In this document: piece after piece, positions 1 through 9,739 of the stretch
How positions within the stretch are numbered: the stretch's first letter is position 1
How the letters are laid out: each line of letters starts with the position of its first letter
NCBI GenBank assembly: GCA_028641055.1
Contig: CM054062.1
Coordinates: forward strand, 233,752,376-233,816,375
DNA length: 64,000 nucleotides
Source of the DNA: Alopecurus myosuroides
Lineage: Eukaryota; Streptophyta; Magnoliopsida; Poales; Poaceae
Reading direction: 5' to 3'
The notes under the pieces: model-generated
The model's input: only the letters and a program-made list of their open reading frames with translations
The model's database searches: none
What the model was told of the DNA's origin: nothing
Made by a program: the position numbers and the translations under genes

Positions 1-842
1 TCACAAGGAAGTATAGGAAAAGGGCTCACTTGGCTGAGGACAGGCTAACAACACTTTCTGTGCAGATTGCCGATACCTACCGCGCAGCAACTGGTATGAT
101 CTTTGAACTTTAGCAATTAAGACCCGGATTTTCCTTTGGATGAATAGCCGGATCCCCTTGTTCATTACTTTTCTCACTTTCGGCAGTTCCAGATGATGCG
201 ATCCCAGAAGAGGATGATACTGCCAAGCTGAAGCTCATTAAAGATACTGTCTGGCAGCTCAGTGCCGGAGTTGGATGGATTCTCGATGAACTACGACTAC
301 CGGGTGTTGGACCTGGTAACATGAAAAAGTTGCTGGAAGTCTGCTCGACCATTCCTGAGTGGATTTGGCATTGGAAGCGCTCATCCTGTCGGTTTGGAGT
401 AACCCGTGGTCTTGCGCTGGCTAAAGCTTATTTCCCTAAGCTAGAGCCGACCAAGCTGATGGGCGGGTTTCCAGAATTCAATCCAGACGGGTCCAAGTTC
501 TCACCAAAGAATTTCAAAGCCATTCAGAAAGAAGTTCGCCACCCGGCCAGTGTGATCGCCGACAGTTTGGAGATCGATTCTATTCTTCCTGCATATGATG
601 CTAGTGACAAGTTTATTAAGGCAGATCGCCCCAAGCCATACGATATGCTTGCCCGATGGAAGGAAGAAGCTGCCAGGATTAGGGAGGAAGCTGCAAAGAA
701 GAAGGCTGAAGCCGACTCTGCGCCCGCTACCTCTACACCCATCGTCCCTCCACCTGCGCGAGCCGGCGTTGCTGCTGACCCGGGTGCTGCTGCTACCACA
801 AGTGATGGCAAAGGCAAGGCGAAGATGGACGACGCAGCTTAG
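1..842 (+). CDS. Antisense additional ORF (aORF) of the Tat-type Gypsy element, partial, one predicted intron
   Basis: This ORF is on the strand opposite to gag-pol, in the integrase-to-3'LTR spacer. Reading is open from base 1 to 93. A GT at 94 and an AG at 185-186 (after a pyrimidine-rich stretch) delimit a likely 93-bp intron with in-frame stops. From 187 the frame continues unbroken through a Met codon at 321 to a TAG at 840-842. The C-terminal third is charged and Ala/Lys/Glu-rich (coiled-coil-like, around the ARIREEAAKKKAEAD stretch), followed by a Pro/Ala-rich low-complexity tail. I do not recognise an enzymatic domain. Extra ORFs in this position and orientation are known from Tat elements such as Grande, and their function is unknown. 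The 5' end is outside the window, and the splice sites are inferred from sequence only. Confidence 0.6.
94..186 (+). other. Predicted intron in the antisense ORF
   Basis: The donor is CTG|GTATGAT and the acceptor is TTTCGGCAG|TTCC. Removing these 93 bases joins codons in phase (Ala-Thr then Val-Pro-Asp-Asp) and eliminates the stops after GTATGA. No transcript evidence is available. Confidence 0.5.
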
Positions 843-2021
843 AATGCCGAGTAATACCTGCCACTTCTCATGCGTCAGTCGGCCTGATGTGCCGTTTAAA
901 CAGTTATTTTTGAATGGTGCGCCTGTGCACCTTTGATACTCTTTATCGAAATTTTGTAATGCATTCTAAGTTCCTGATACACCTTGTGCCTCTTCTGGCT
1001 TTTATGTTTATCTACTTTTGAACCCATGTGATCTTTGAAATCCGACTTTCTTTATTCTCGATATCCAACTTTCTTTATTCTCGATATCCGACTTTCTTTT
1101 TTGTTGATATTCAACTTTCTTTATTCTCGATATCCGACTTTCTTTTTTGTTGATATTCAACTTACTTTATTGTTCCTTTTGTGAGACTCGGTTTCCGGGT
1201 TTCATGGGCGTTGACAAGCGGGATTGCTTCTAAGTCCCCAAGTCCCCAAGACTCGGATGTTTGGATTTTTTGAAACCTTAACAGCTAAGCAATTTTTTCT
1301 CTCTTAAGATCCCGAGTCTCCAGGACCCGGATTTCCGAGTCTAGGATACGTGATCTTTCAAGAAGAACGGATTGTTTGCTGCTAAGTCCATAAAAGACCC
1401 CGAGTTGTTTCACACAGGATCTGAAGTTATGCTTAATAATCGTTGAGTTTCCGGTTATTAGCCTTGTACTCTGCATAACTTGTGGTTTAGATGACCCTTT
1501 TAACTATCTTGTACTGTAAGCCGGCTTTCGCGTGGATACCATGTTGTTACATCTATACGAAGACAGGGTCAGGCAAGTCCCACTGGGCGTCATGGCTGAC
1601 TGTAATCGTAAGCGAACAAATCATGCCACTTTATTGCGAGTCACATCGAGCTTAAGTAAGAATAGTCAAGAACATTTGGCTCCTTCGTCCGGTTATAAGA
1701 TTGCAGCCGTACTCGTTTGCAAGTAATCGGCCCTTATAACTCATAGGCATCATGGCCGGGTCTTTGAGTTTGCAACTGTGCTATTCAAGCAACCAGCCCC
1801 CAAGACCTAAATATATGCATCATACTGAGAGTACAGAACATGATAATAATCACCTCTTTTCTTGATAATCACCTCTTTACTTGATATGAAAAAATTAGGT
1901 CAGCAAGCCGCCTCATTAAAAACCCGTCCAGTCCCCAAGGGTACCCTGGATAGGAAAAGAGTACGTCTGAAAACCTGCTGCCTGTTACATCGTTCAATTC
2001 CACATGCCAACATAATCTTTG
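843..2021 (-). other. Non-coding spacer of the Gypsy element between integrase and the antisense ORF
   Basis: I see no convincing gene in this 1.2-kb stretch. It is rich in short GACTCGG/GACCCGG-like words (for example around 1190-1330) and contains the 23-bp minisatellite listed separately. A G-rich run on the minus strand (complement of CAGCCCCCAAGACC near 1795) resembles a polypurine tract, but no LTR start follows it, so it is probably an internal purine tract. Long, rapidly changing spacers downstream of integrase are typical of the Tat lineage. Confidence 0.7.
1038..1175. repeat. 23-bp minisatellite, six degenerate copies
   Basis: Six head-to-tail units of 23 bp follow each other from about 1038. 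The variants alternate between two 3' halves, TTTATTCTCG and TTTTTTGTTG. Copies 2-3 and 4-5 therefore make a 46-bp higher-order period. It lies in the spacer downstream of integrase, a location known to breed tandem repeats in Tat elements. Confidence 0.85.
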
Positions 2022-3842
2022 CTAAGTATAATATGGACGTAGCTGAGCCACGTTCCACGGTCTGTCTCTTTCTTGCATAGATGAAGTGGTATGAGCAGTG
2101 TCATTAACTGTGGTCAACTCTTCCCTTGCATCTATCAAGTAATATGACCCATTATGCAAATTCCGACTTACGATAAAGGGTCCTTCCCATGGTGGTGATA
2201 GCTTGTGTTTTCCTTCGTTCGACTGTACCAGGCGCAGAACCAGGTCTCCTTCCTGGAAGACCCGGGTTTTCACGCGTCGGCTATGATACCTTCGTAAATC
2301 CTGCTGATATATGGCTGATCTTTCCAGGGCTTGTTCCCTTTGTTCTTCTAACATATCCACGGCGTCTTGCCGGGTCTTTTCATTCTCCACTTCCACGTAT
2401 GCTGATACTCGTGGTGAATCATGAATAATATCACTCGGTAGTACTGCCTCCGCGCCATAGACCATGAAGAAGGGCGTCATCTGAGTAGATCTGTTAGGCG
2501 TAGTATTGATACCCCAAACCACGGCAGGAAGCTCTTCGACCCACGCACCAGCGGCCCTAATACAGGGAACTCGCAGTCGCGGTTTTAGTCCGCGAAGCAA
2601 TTCTTGATTTGCCCTTTCCACTTGTCCATTGGCCTGTGGATGAGCCACTGATGCTACATCAAGCCGGATTCCATTGTTTCCACAGAACTTTTCCATCTCA
2701 CCAAGGGACATGTTGGTTCCGTTGTCGGTAATTATGCTGTGAGGATACCCGAAATGGTAGATTATTCTTTTCAGGAACTTGACTGCTGTAGCTGCTTCAC
2801 AGTTGGTAACTGGCATGACCTCTACCCACTTGGTAAACTTATCAATAGCCACTAAAAGGTGTGTCTTTTTGCAAGGTGACATATGAAAGGGGCCAACCAT
2901 GTCCAAACCCCAGACAGCGAACGACCAAGTTAACGGGATGGTCCGTAATTCCATAGCCGACACGTGGGTTTGGCGAGCGTACCTTTGACATCCGTCACAC
3001 CTTGCTACTAATCGTTCCGCATCTGCTAGAGCCGTGAGCCAGAAAAATCCGTGTCGATAAGCTTTGGCCACAAGGGATCTTGTAGACGCATGATGCCCGC
3101 AATCACCTTCATGGATTTCCTTGAGAATCTGTCGGCCTTCTTCTGGTGCTACGCAACGCAAAAAGACTCCTGTGGCACTTCTCTTGTATAACTCCCCATC
3201 GATGATAGAATACCCCTTTGCTCGCCGCAAAATCTGCCTTGCTAACACCTCTTGTTGTGGTAACTCGCCTCGTGATAGGTAGGCCAAAAACGGTTCTGAC
3301 CACTCGGGAATAGCGCGTATAGTGGCCACGAGCTCCATATTCGGGTCTTTACTTGCCAGTTCCTCCTCAGACTCGGTTTTAACTGATGGTCGCCATAATT
3401 CATCCAGGAAAACGTTAGGTCGAACCGGCTCTCTGCGCGAGCCAAGTCTAGCGAGGGCGTCTGCTGCCTCATTCTTTCTCCTGTCTATATGCTCCACCTC
3501 ATACCCGGAAAAACATCCTGCAACCCTATCGGACTCCCTGCGGTATGCTGCCATAGTTGCGTCCTTTCTATCCCAAGTTCCTGATACCTGCTGTACCACT
3601 AGGTCCGAATCTCCAAAGCATCGTATCCTTTTAATATTCATCTCCTTGGCTACCTTTAAGCCGTGCAATAGGGCCTCATACTCGGCCACGTTGTTGGAAC
3701 AGTCAAAGTGAATCTGTAGTACATAACTCAATTTGTCTCCTTTGGGCGATGTTAGCACCACTCCAGCTCCTGACCCCTCGTATTGCTTTGACCCATCGAA
3801 GTGCATGATCCATGACTCGGAATTTGGAACTATGGTGGCCAT
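2022..3842 (-). pseudogene. Gypsy pol C-terminal part: second RNaseH and integrase
   Basis: This 606-codon ORF is the C-terminal part of a polyprotein. Residues 14-132 form an RNaseH with acidic residues D16, E54, D78/D80 and D128; this is the additional RNaseH typical of Tat elements. Integrase follows: an HHCC zinc-binding region (H244, H250/251, C282, C285), then the catalytic core with D314 (GLDMVG), D373 (ITDNG) and E409 (GQVERAN), giving the classic D-x58-D-x35-E spacing. The C-terminal GDLVLR...WEGPF...GSYYL block is the usual DNA-binding tail. No residue of the integrase triad is missing. The apparent start codon is probably not a true start: the polyprotein should read in from 3932 upward but is interrupted by a TAG at 3932 and a frame change before 3842. 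Without that continuity the domains cannot be made as one polyprotein. Confidence 0.92.
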
Positions 3843-3931
3843 GCCTGTGTGTGTCCAACGTTAACAAAATCGATCAAAGCCTGAGATTTGATTGCTGACC
3901 TGGGCTCGTAGCTAATGTGATAATCCCCCAT

Positions 3932-6403
3932 CTATATCGCCCATTTGGCTATTCTTCCAGTTGCATCCGAGTTTCTGATGATATCCGACATTGGTATTGA
4001 GCTAACTACTGTTATAGGGTGTTCCTGGAAGTACGGCTTCAGTTTCCGGCTGGCCATGAAGACCCCGAAAACCAGCTTTTGCCAATGCGGATAACGCTGC
4101 TTTGCCTCTGATAATACTTCACTGACATAATAAACCGGCCTCTGGACTGGATAACCTTTCCCATCCTCTTTACGCTCCACAACCACTACTGCACTGACGG
4201 CTCGGGGGCCTGCTGCCACGTATAGCAACATAGGCTCTTTAGGACCCGGGGCCGCTAGTACTGGTGCTTCAGATAACTGCTTTTTTAGTGCCTCGAACGC
4301 CTCATCCGCCTCCTGATCCCATACGAATTTGTCGGACTTCCTCAAGAGCCGGTACAATGGTATTGCCTTTTCTCCGAGTCTGGAGATAAATCGGCTCAAG
4401 GCTGCTACGCAGCCCGTGAGTTTTTGAACGTGCTTCAAATTTTCCGGCTTTTTCAGATTTTGGATAGCTTTGATTTTATCCGGGTTTGCTTCAATTCCTC
4501 TCTCGGAGACGATAAAGCCGAGTAATTTACCGACTGGAACTCCAAACACGCACTTTGTCGGGTTAAGCTTCATCTGGTACCTTCTTAAATTCTTGAACGC
4601 TTCCTTTAGATCATCGATGAACGTCTCTGCCTTCCTAGTCTTGATAACCACATCATCCACATAAGCATGGACGTTACGTCCGATTTGGTCCTCGAAGCAC
4701 TTCTGAATACACCGTTGATAAGTTGCGCCAGCGTTCTTCAATCCAAACGTCATGGTTTTATAGCAAAAGGCCCCAAAAGGGGTTATAAACGATGTTTTCT
4801 CCCAATCCTCCCTCTTGAGCTTAATCTGATGATACCCGGAATATGCGTCCAGAAAACATAATAGGTCACTTCCAACTACTGCGTCTATAATCTGATCTAT
4901 CCTTGGTAGTGCGAACGGATCCTTTGGGCAATGTTTGTTGAGACTCGTAAAATCAATGCACATCCTCCACTCGTTGGTCTTTTTCATCACTAGAACCGGA
5001 TTTGCTAACCAATCCGGGTGAAATACTTCCATGATAAAGCCGGCTGTCAGTAGCCGAGCAATTTCTTCACCTATAGCTTTCCTTCTTTCCTCATTCATCT
5101 TCCTCAAGCCCTGCTTCACAGGCCTGGACTTGGGATCTACGTGCAGACTGTGCTCTGCCAATTCTGTAGGGATACCCGGCATGTCGCTAGGTGTCCAGGC
5201 GAATATGTCCGCATTTGAAAGAATAAACTCCACAAGTGCCTTCTCCTGCTCTTTTCCCAAGTTAGATCCTATAGTGAATTGCTTAGTGGAATCACCTTCA
5301 ACAAAATCTATCTTCTTGGTGTCCTGTGCTGCCTTGAATTTGGCTCTTTCGTCCTCGGTATTCGGTCTTTTCAGTGCTGTTCTATCATCCGGATCTACTT
5401 GAGACCGGTAATACTTGAGTTCCTCTTTTCTGCAAGCTTGTTCGGCCATCACTGAATCTCCTTCGTTGCACTCGGCCGCTATATCCCGGCTTCCATGTAT
5501 GGTGATGGTCTGCTTCGGACCCGGAATCTTTAGCTGCAAATACACATAACACGGCCTAGCCATGAATTTAGCATAAGCCGGTCTTCCGAACAGCGCGTGA
5601 TAAGGACTGTGCAATTTGACCACCTCGAACGTGAGCCACTCAACTCGATAATTACCCGTTGATTCTCCGAAAGCAACTTCCAAGGTGATCTTTCCCTCGG
5701 GGCACGCTGAATGACCCGGCACAACCCCATGAAAAACTGTTAAACTTTTCTGTAGCTGGGACTCTTTGAGACTCATGCGTAAGAAGGTTTCCCAATATAA
5801 GATATTGATGCTACTTCCACCGTCCATTAGGACCCTTTTCAACTCGTAACCATTGACCTGCGGTGCAACTACCAATGCCAAGACTCCTGGGCGCTCTATT
5901 CTTTCCGGGTGATCTCTTCTGCTCCACGTTACCTCTTGTTCCGCCCATCTCAGGTATCCCGGAACGGCCGAGGAAACCGAGTTTACCGCTTGCTTTAATG
6001 TCTCTTTGTCCCTGCTAGGAGTTCCTGTAGTATGCACATGATATTGTCCTTCTAAATTAGACGTACGTACCATACCGATGAAGATGTTGATCTGGCCGAT
6101 CGTCACAGTAGATCCGGATTCGAGGTGGTCCGACTCTGGCCCCCAGCCGGAATCGTCCACCGTCTTCTCTCCTTCGAGGTCGATGTAGATCTCACCGACG
6201 ACAAGATTCTCCATGTTCTTCCGAGCTTCTCCCGTGATGTAAACACCTTTGGACGCAGGCCCCACGGTGGGCGCCAACTGTCGTGGGATAATCACGGCAG
6301 ACGTTACCGGGGGTAACTGATCTTGGGGCAAGACGACACAGGCGTTTGGGAGAGGGTTTAGCTCAGAGGAAAACATGATGGTAATCGATCTGGTAGCCGG
6401 CAA
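3932..6403 (-). pseudogene. Gypsy gag remnant, protease, reverse transcriptase and RNaseH
   Basis: This 823-codon ORF starts inside the 5' LTR; the LTR/PBS junction falls at about residue 41. Residues 41-150 are a short gag-like N-terminus with no recognisable capsid domain or zinc knuckle, so most of gag seems deleted. The aspartic protease motif is DGGSS at 194-198 in the context VLMDGGSSINILY. Reverse transcriptase spans about 415-640, with catalytic D519 (FLDAYSGYHQ) and YVDD at 581-584. The thumb/connection and a first RNaseH follow at 690-800; the residue normally starting the RNaseH DAS motif is replaced (YVAAGP), so that domain is probably inactive. The ORF ends at a TAG after WAI. 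The next 30 or so codons still match the usual linker before the second RNaseH, so the stop is a mutation. Full-length relatives are much longer in gag. Confidence 0.92.
6259..6276 (-). promoter_or_regulatory. Primer binding site of the Gypsy element
   Basis: On the minus strand TGGCGCCCACCGTGGGGC lies two bases after the LTR end (CACGACA). The second Gypsy element at 63571-63588 has the same string with one change, which supports its role as PBS. It also encodes protein (LAPTVGP) in the ORF that crosses it. Confidence 0.8.
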
Positions 6404-6754
6404 TCAAAGTCGCCGAGTCTCCGATCTTAATATAATAACTCAACTCTCGGGTCACACTGGATGCTCGATATCAAGCGATATTGCTAGGGTTCTTGGATCT
6501 CCTTAAACTAGACTTAGGGGTCGGTTTATAAAGCACCGTACCCCCTGACTTGCCCTCCAAGGCGCACCCTGAATCCTACCCGGACACCGCTTACAAACCC
6601 TAGCTTTCCTTACCGCAACCCACAATCCGGGTTACGAGGCCTACAAACTTTGGGCCTTCCAGAAGTTTCGTTATCCTTAGCCGGATCCTGCGCCGTGTCC
6701 CTTGGGCCGGGTTACACCTTGGAGTTGGCCTACCGGGTTATTATCCCTCCATCA
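6279..6754 (-). repeat. 5' LTR of the Tat-type Gypsy element (476 bp)
   Basis: On the minus strand the LTR starts TGATGGAGGG at 6754 and ends ATCCCACGACA at 6279, with TG...CA termini. The right border is set by where homology to the intact Athila-like LTR (13205 onward) resumes, and the left border by the PBS. A TATA-like TTTATAAA is at 6525-6532. The other LTR is outside the window, so I cannot compare the pair. Confidence 0.85.
6525..6532 (-). promoter_or_regulatory. TATA-like element in the Gypsy LTR
   Basis: TTTATAAA (self-complementary) lies about 225 bases into the LTR on the minus strand, a normal place for the U3 core promoter. No other evidence of promoter activity. Confidence 0.45.
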
Positions 6755-7289
6755 AGATCACACCGGCGGCGCCCCGCCGGAGTTTTCCCCCTCCAATCTG
6801 GAACTTCTGGTCTCTGTTTTGGTGTTTCGGTGTTTCGGCGACGCTCTCCTCCGTAAGGGTACGGGGGACCCTTTTTATAGTCTGTTTTAGGTCAAGACGG
6901 AGTCGGTAAGTCGAAGATGGAAAGAATTGGGGCCACAGGGGCCAAAAGGGGTCCTCTCATGCGGCCAAGGAATCTGGCTGCGTGGAGGGTCCTATTTTGG
7001 GCCTCCTTGCCCAATTCTCATGGATCCTTCGCCCGCAAGTCTTCTCCTTCCAAAAAAATGACCCCCGCAGATTTTTCAGGTGATTTCGCGGAAGTTTGCC
7101 CCCTGAAACTTCAAAAATATAGAAAACGGGGTTTCTGACAGGCAGAGTTAATTCTATAAAAGTTGGGGGACTTTGTAATTTAACCCCAAAATACTATAAA
7201 ACATTGAATTATACCCTTATATGATGCAATATGTAATAGAAAACCATGTGAAAATATGCAAAATTCATCTATGCATTTTACATGCATCA
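6755..7289 (-). repeat. Truncated 3' LTR of the Athila-like element
   Basis: This segment aligns end to end with 13205-13728 (524 bp) of the complete 5' LTR, with scattered substitutions and an indel of about 10 bp (a duplicated GGGGCCA-type word near 6930). On the minus strand it begins TGATGCATG, right after the PPT. It stops at 6755 because the Tat element inserted there. A TATA box (CTATAAAAAG on the minus strand) is at 6871-6880, as in the other LTR. Confidence 0.92.
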
Positions 7290-7305
7290 ACATCCCCAAG
7301 CTTAA
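7290..7305 (-). promoter_or_regulatory. Polypurine tract of the Athila-like element
   Basis: On the minus strand TTAAGCTTGGGGATGT directly precedes the LTR start TGATGC. An AAGCTTGGGGATG box is the usual PPT of grass Athila-like elements. Confidence 0.8.
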
Positions 7306-9652
7306 CCCATGCTCGTACTCGAGTATGAAGGTGATAAAACTAAGATGGGTTTTGCATATTGAAACAATCATGGGATATCAATGAGGATTATTCATGCTAC
7401 ATATAATCAAATGATTAATACTAGAAATGAGTAGCAATATACAATTCATGTTGCAAGAAATATCAAATATGCAACCAAAGATGCTTCATGAAAGTTCACA
7501 AAGTGTATAATGAAATAAAAGCACTATGGACCAAATGCATACACAAAATGAAAAATAAAATCCTATATTGGTCAAACAATAGCATAATGGAGAATAGAAA
7601 ATATGGTGGACACTTTGGAGAAAATTGAGTAGAGGTAAAACATGATCAAGTCTTATTTAGCCTCTAAATTATTCAACTAAAATTACTAATTGAAATGTGG
7701 TATCCATTGATCTAGGACTCTCATTGCCCATTTCTAGCATCTTAAAATTGTGAGTATTGAAGTAATGAGAATGACAAGGTGGTTGAAAGCCTCATGCCCC
7801 GTGAGAGTGAAAACCTACTCCATGATTACTCAACTTAAGATTCCTAATAAGCTTTGTACAATCATAATAAGTATTAATGACATCATAGATAACCGCAAAG
7901 AGGTACCTTTTGCCCCATTACATGGAAACAAGCCCATGTTACAATGACAAGATGAACAAACGGAGTAGACTCATCATCCTTTTTATTTTCATTCACTACT
8001 ATGCATAGCTTCTTATTTTATTATAAGATGTGTTGTAGAGTCACTCAAGCTGTAAGTAAATTTCCACCATGATAAAGCATGGCTTGGGTTAGCGGACCAA
8101 TGCGTTTCTCTAGTCATATAGATACTTACTCATCAAAACTTACTATTCCTCTATTTCATTTCGTCATGGCAGGAGTCCAAAAACAAAAGTACATGATATC
8201 AACCAAATGTAAATTTTTTGTGCAATGTTGAAGGCTTTCCGGTGATACACGTTTATAGCTAGCTCCCAACCATACACTTGTCAAATGCAAAACTTGTGGC
8301 TCCCATTATTGGGTCATGTTTATTAGATGCATAAAAAGTAAAGTGTGCCTTCAAAAGTTCGTGAGAGTCATATCCCAAGTTCAACCCATGACAATTAATA
8401 AAGTGAATATCTTAATTTAGAACATAAATAACACAATAACATGTTGAACATACTCGGAATAGCAATGAAGCTAATGGGAAGATATGGTGGACTCACTGGA
8501 AATACTTGGCTAAGGAGTGTTGGAAACAAGTTTTTACTTGTTGGAATTTTTAAATTTTTGGGCTAGCAAGAGGGAGATAGTTGACCAGCTACTATGCATG
8601 CATATTTCCATAGAACTACTCATTTCATAACAAACTAAATAAACCAGCAATTAACATCAAGGACATGAATAAGAGATAGCTCAAGACAACATTATTGCAA
8701 ATTTCTACACATAAAAAGTCTATAAATTATGCAAACATATGTAGCTCTCCAAATCAACCATGGCATCCCTATTCCAAGTCATAATACTAGCATCCAATAC
8801 ATTCCAACCCCAAACTCCGGTAGCTCAATCTCATATAAAATGATGGTGGTTGTCTTATCAAAACAAAAATAAAAATAAAAACTAGACGCTTCAAGTCTCT
8901 ACGATAAATGCTTTGCTTAGAAAAACAGAAAGTAGACGTGTGCTAACCAAAAGAGTGTAGCTCCAGTGGGGTGTTCATCACACCCCCAAGATTATGGCTT
9001 TCACCATTCTTGGATGTCTTGAGGCGCAGCTTCTCTATTCCCTATGAAAAAACTTCACAAAACATGTTTCTCCCATTCTTTTTCTGTGGGGTGAGATTAG
9101 CAAGGACAAACAAATCACATGCTTGCTGTGCAAAATTCCAAATAAAATGCTCCAGTAGATATACAATAAGATTCATTATGTTGTATGTTCACTCTCTTGC
9201 TTGAAATAATCATGGAAATTCGATTCCCAAGCCCAAAGAGTGCATAAAACAAAAGAAGGCAGAATCTGTCCAGAAAAGCAACAGCAGCAAAACGAACGTT
9301 TTTCCCTAAGATAGACTCGTCAAAAAATTAATCCAATTTTTGTGCTTACAGAGGACAAAAAGTTGCAGAACATAATAAAAAATCAGCTCAATCCGACATA
9401 CCAATAAAAAACGTAAAATCATACGGTAAGCAGACTCGTGCTGAAACAGAAATTTCATGCACTAGGATAGCAACTTATAAGTCCAAATCGGTTTGACTTG
9501 ACTCTTTATTGAAAACTCCAGAATTAAAACAAAAAAACTAATCTCTTGAGACAGAAAGAGGACACTAGGAAAATCCAAACAAAAACAACCGGGTTGCCTC
9601 CCGTAAAGCGCTTTCTTCATAGCCATATAGCTAGGCTTTACTTACTTGGTAA
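7306..9652 (-). other. Non-coding internal region of the Athila-like element
   Basis: I see no coding region over 2.3 kb; where Athila elements carry RT, RNaseH and integrase there is only AT-rich sequence full of stops in all frames. Nothing resembling YVDD or an integrase DDE region occurs. It is best read as the replaced or decayed pol region of a non-autonomous family. Confidence 0.8.
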
Positions 9653-9739
9653 TCAAGAGGGATAAAGCTCATGAGGGAGCTTGTTCTTCAGCGTGCCCAT
9701 CTTCCTTGGGAAGTGCTCCATGCTTTTCTTGTGAGGGAA

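Larger units (their letters stand above)
1..6754 (-). mobile_element. Tat-lineage Ty3/Gypsy LTR retrotransposon, 3' end off window
   Basis: Read on the minus strand, the element runs from its 5' LTR (6279-6754) through a PBS, protease, reverse transcriptase and RNaseH (3932-6403), a second RNaseH and integrase (2022-3842), a long spacer, and an oppositely oriented ORF (1-842). A second RNaseH domain just before integrase and an extra ORF between integrase and the 3' LTR are known hallmarks of plant Tat elements (Grande/RIRE2/Retand type), which is why I choose that lineage. The right border falls exactly where the Athila-like LTR homology resumes (6755), so this element inserted into that LTR. 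The expected TSD is AGATC (6755-6759); its partner lies outside the window. The Pol reading frame is broken and the gag capsid appears missing, so this copy is not autonomous. Confidence 0.9.
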
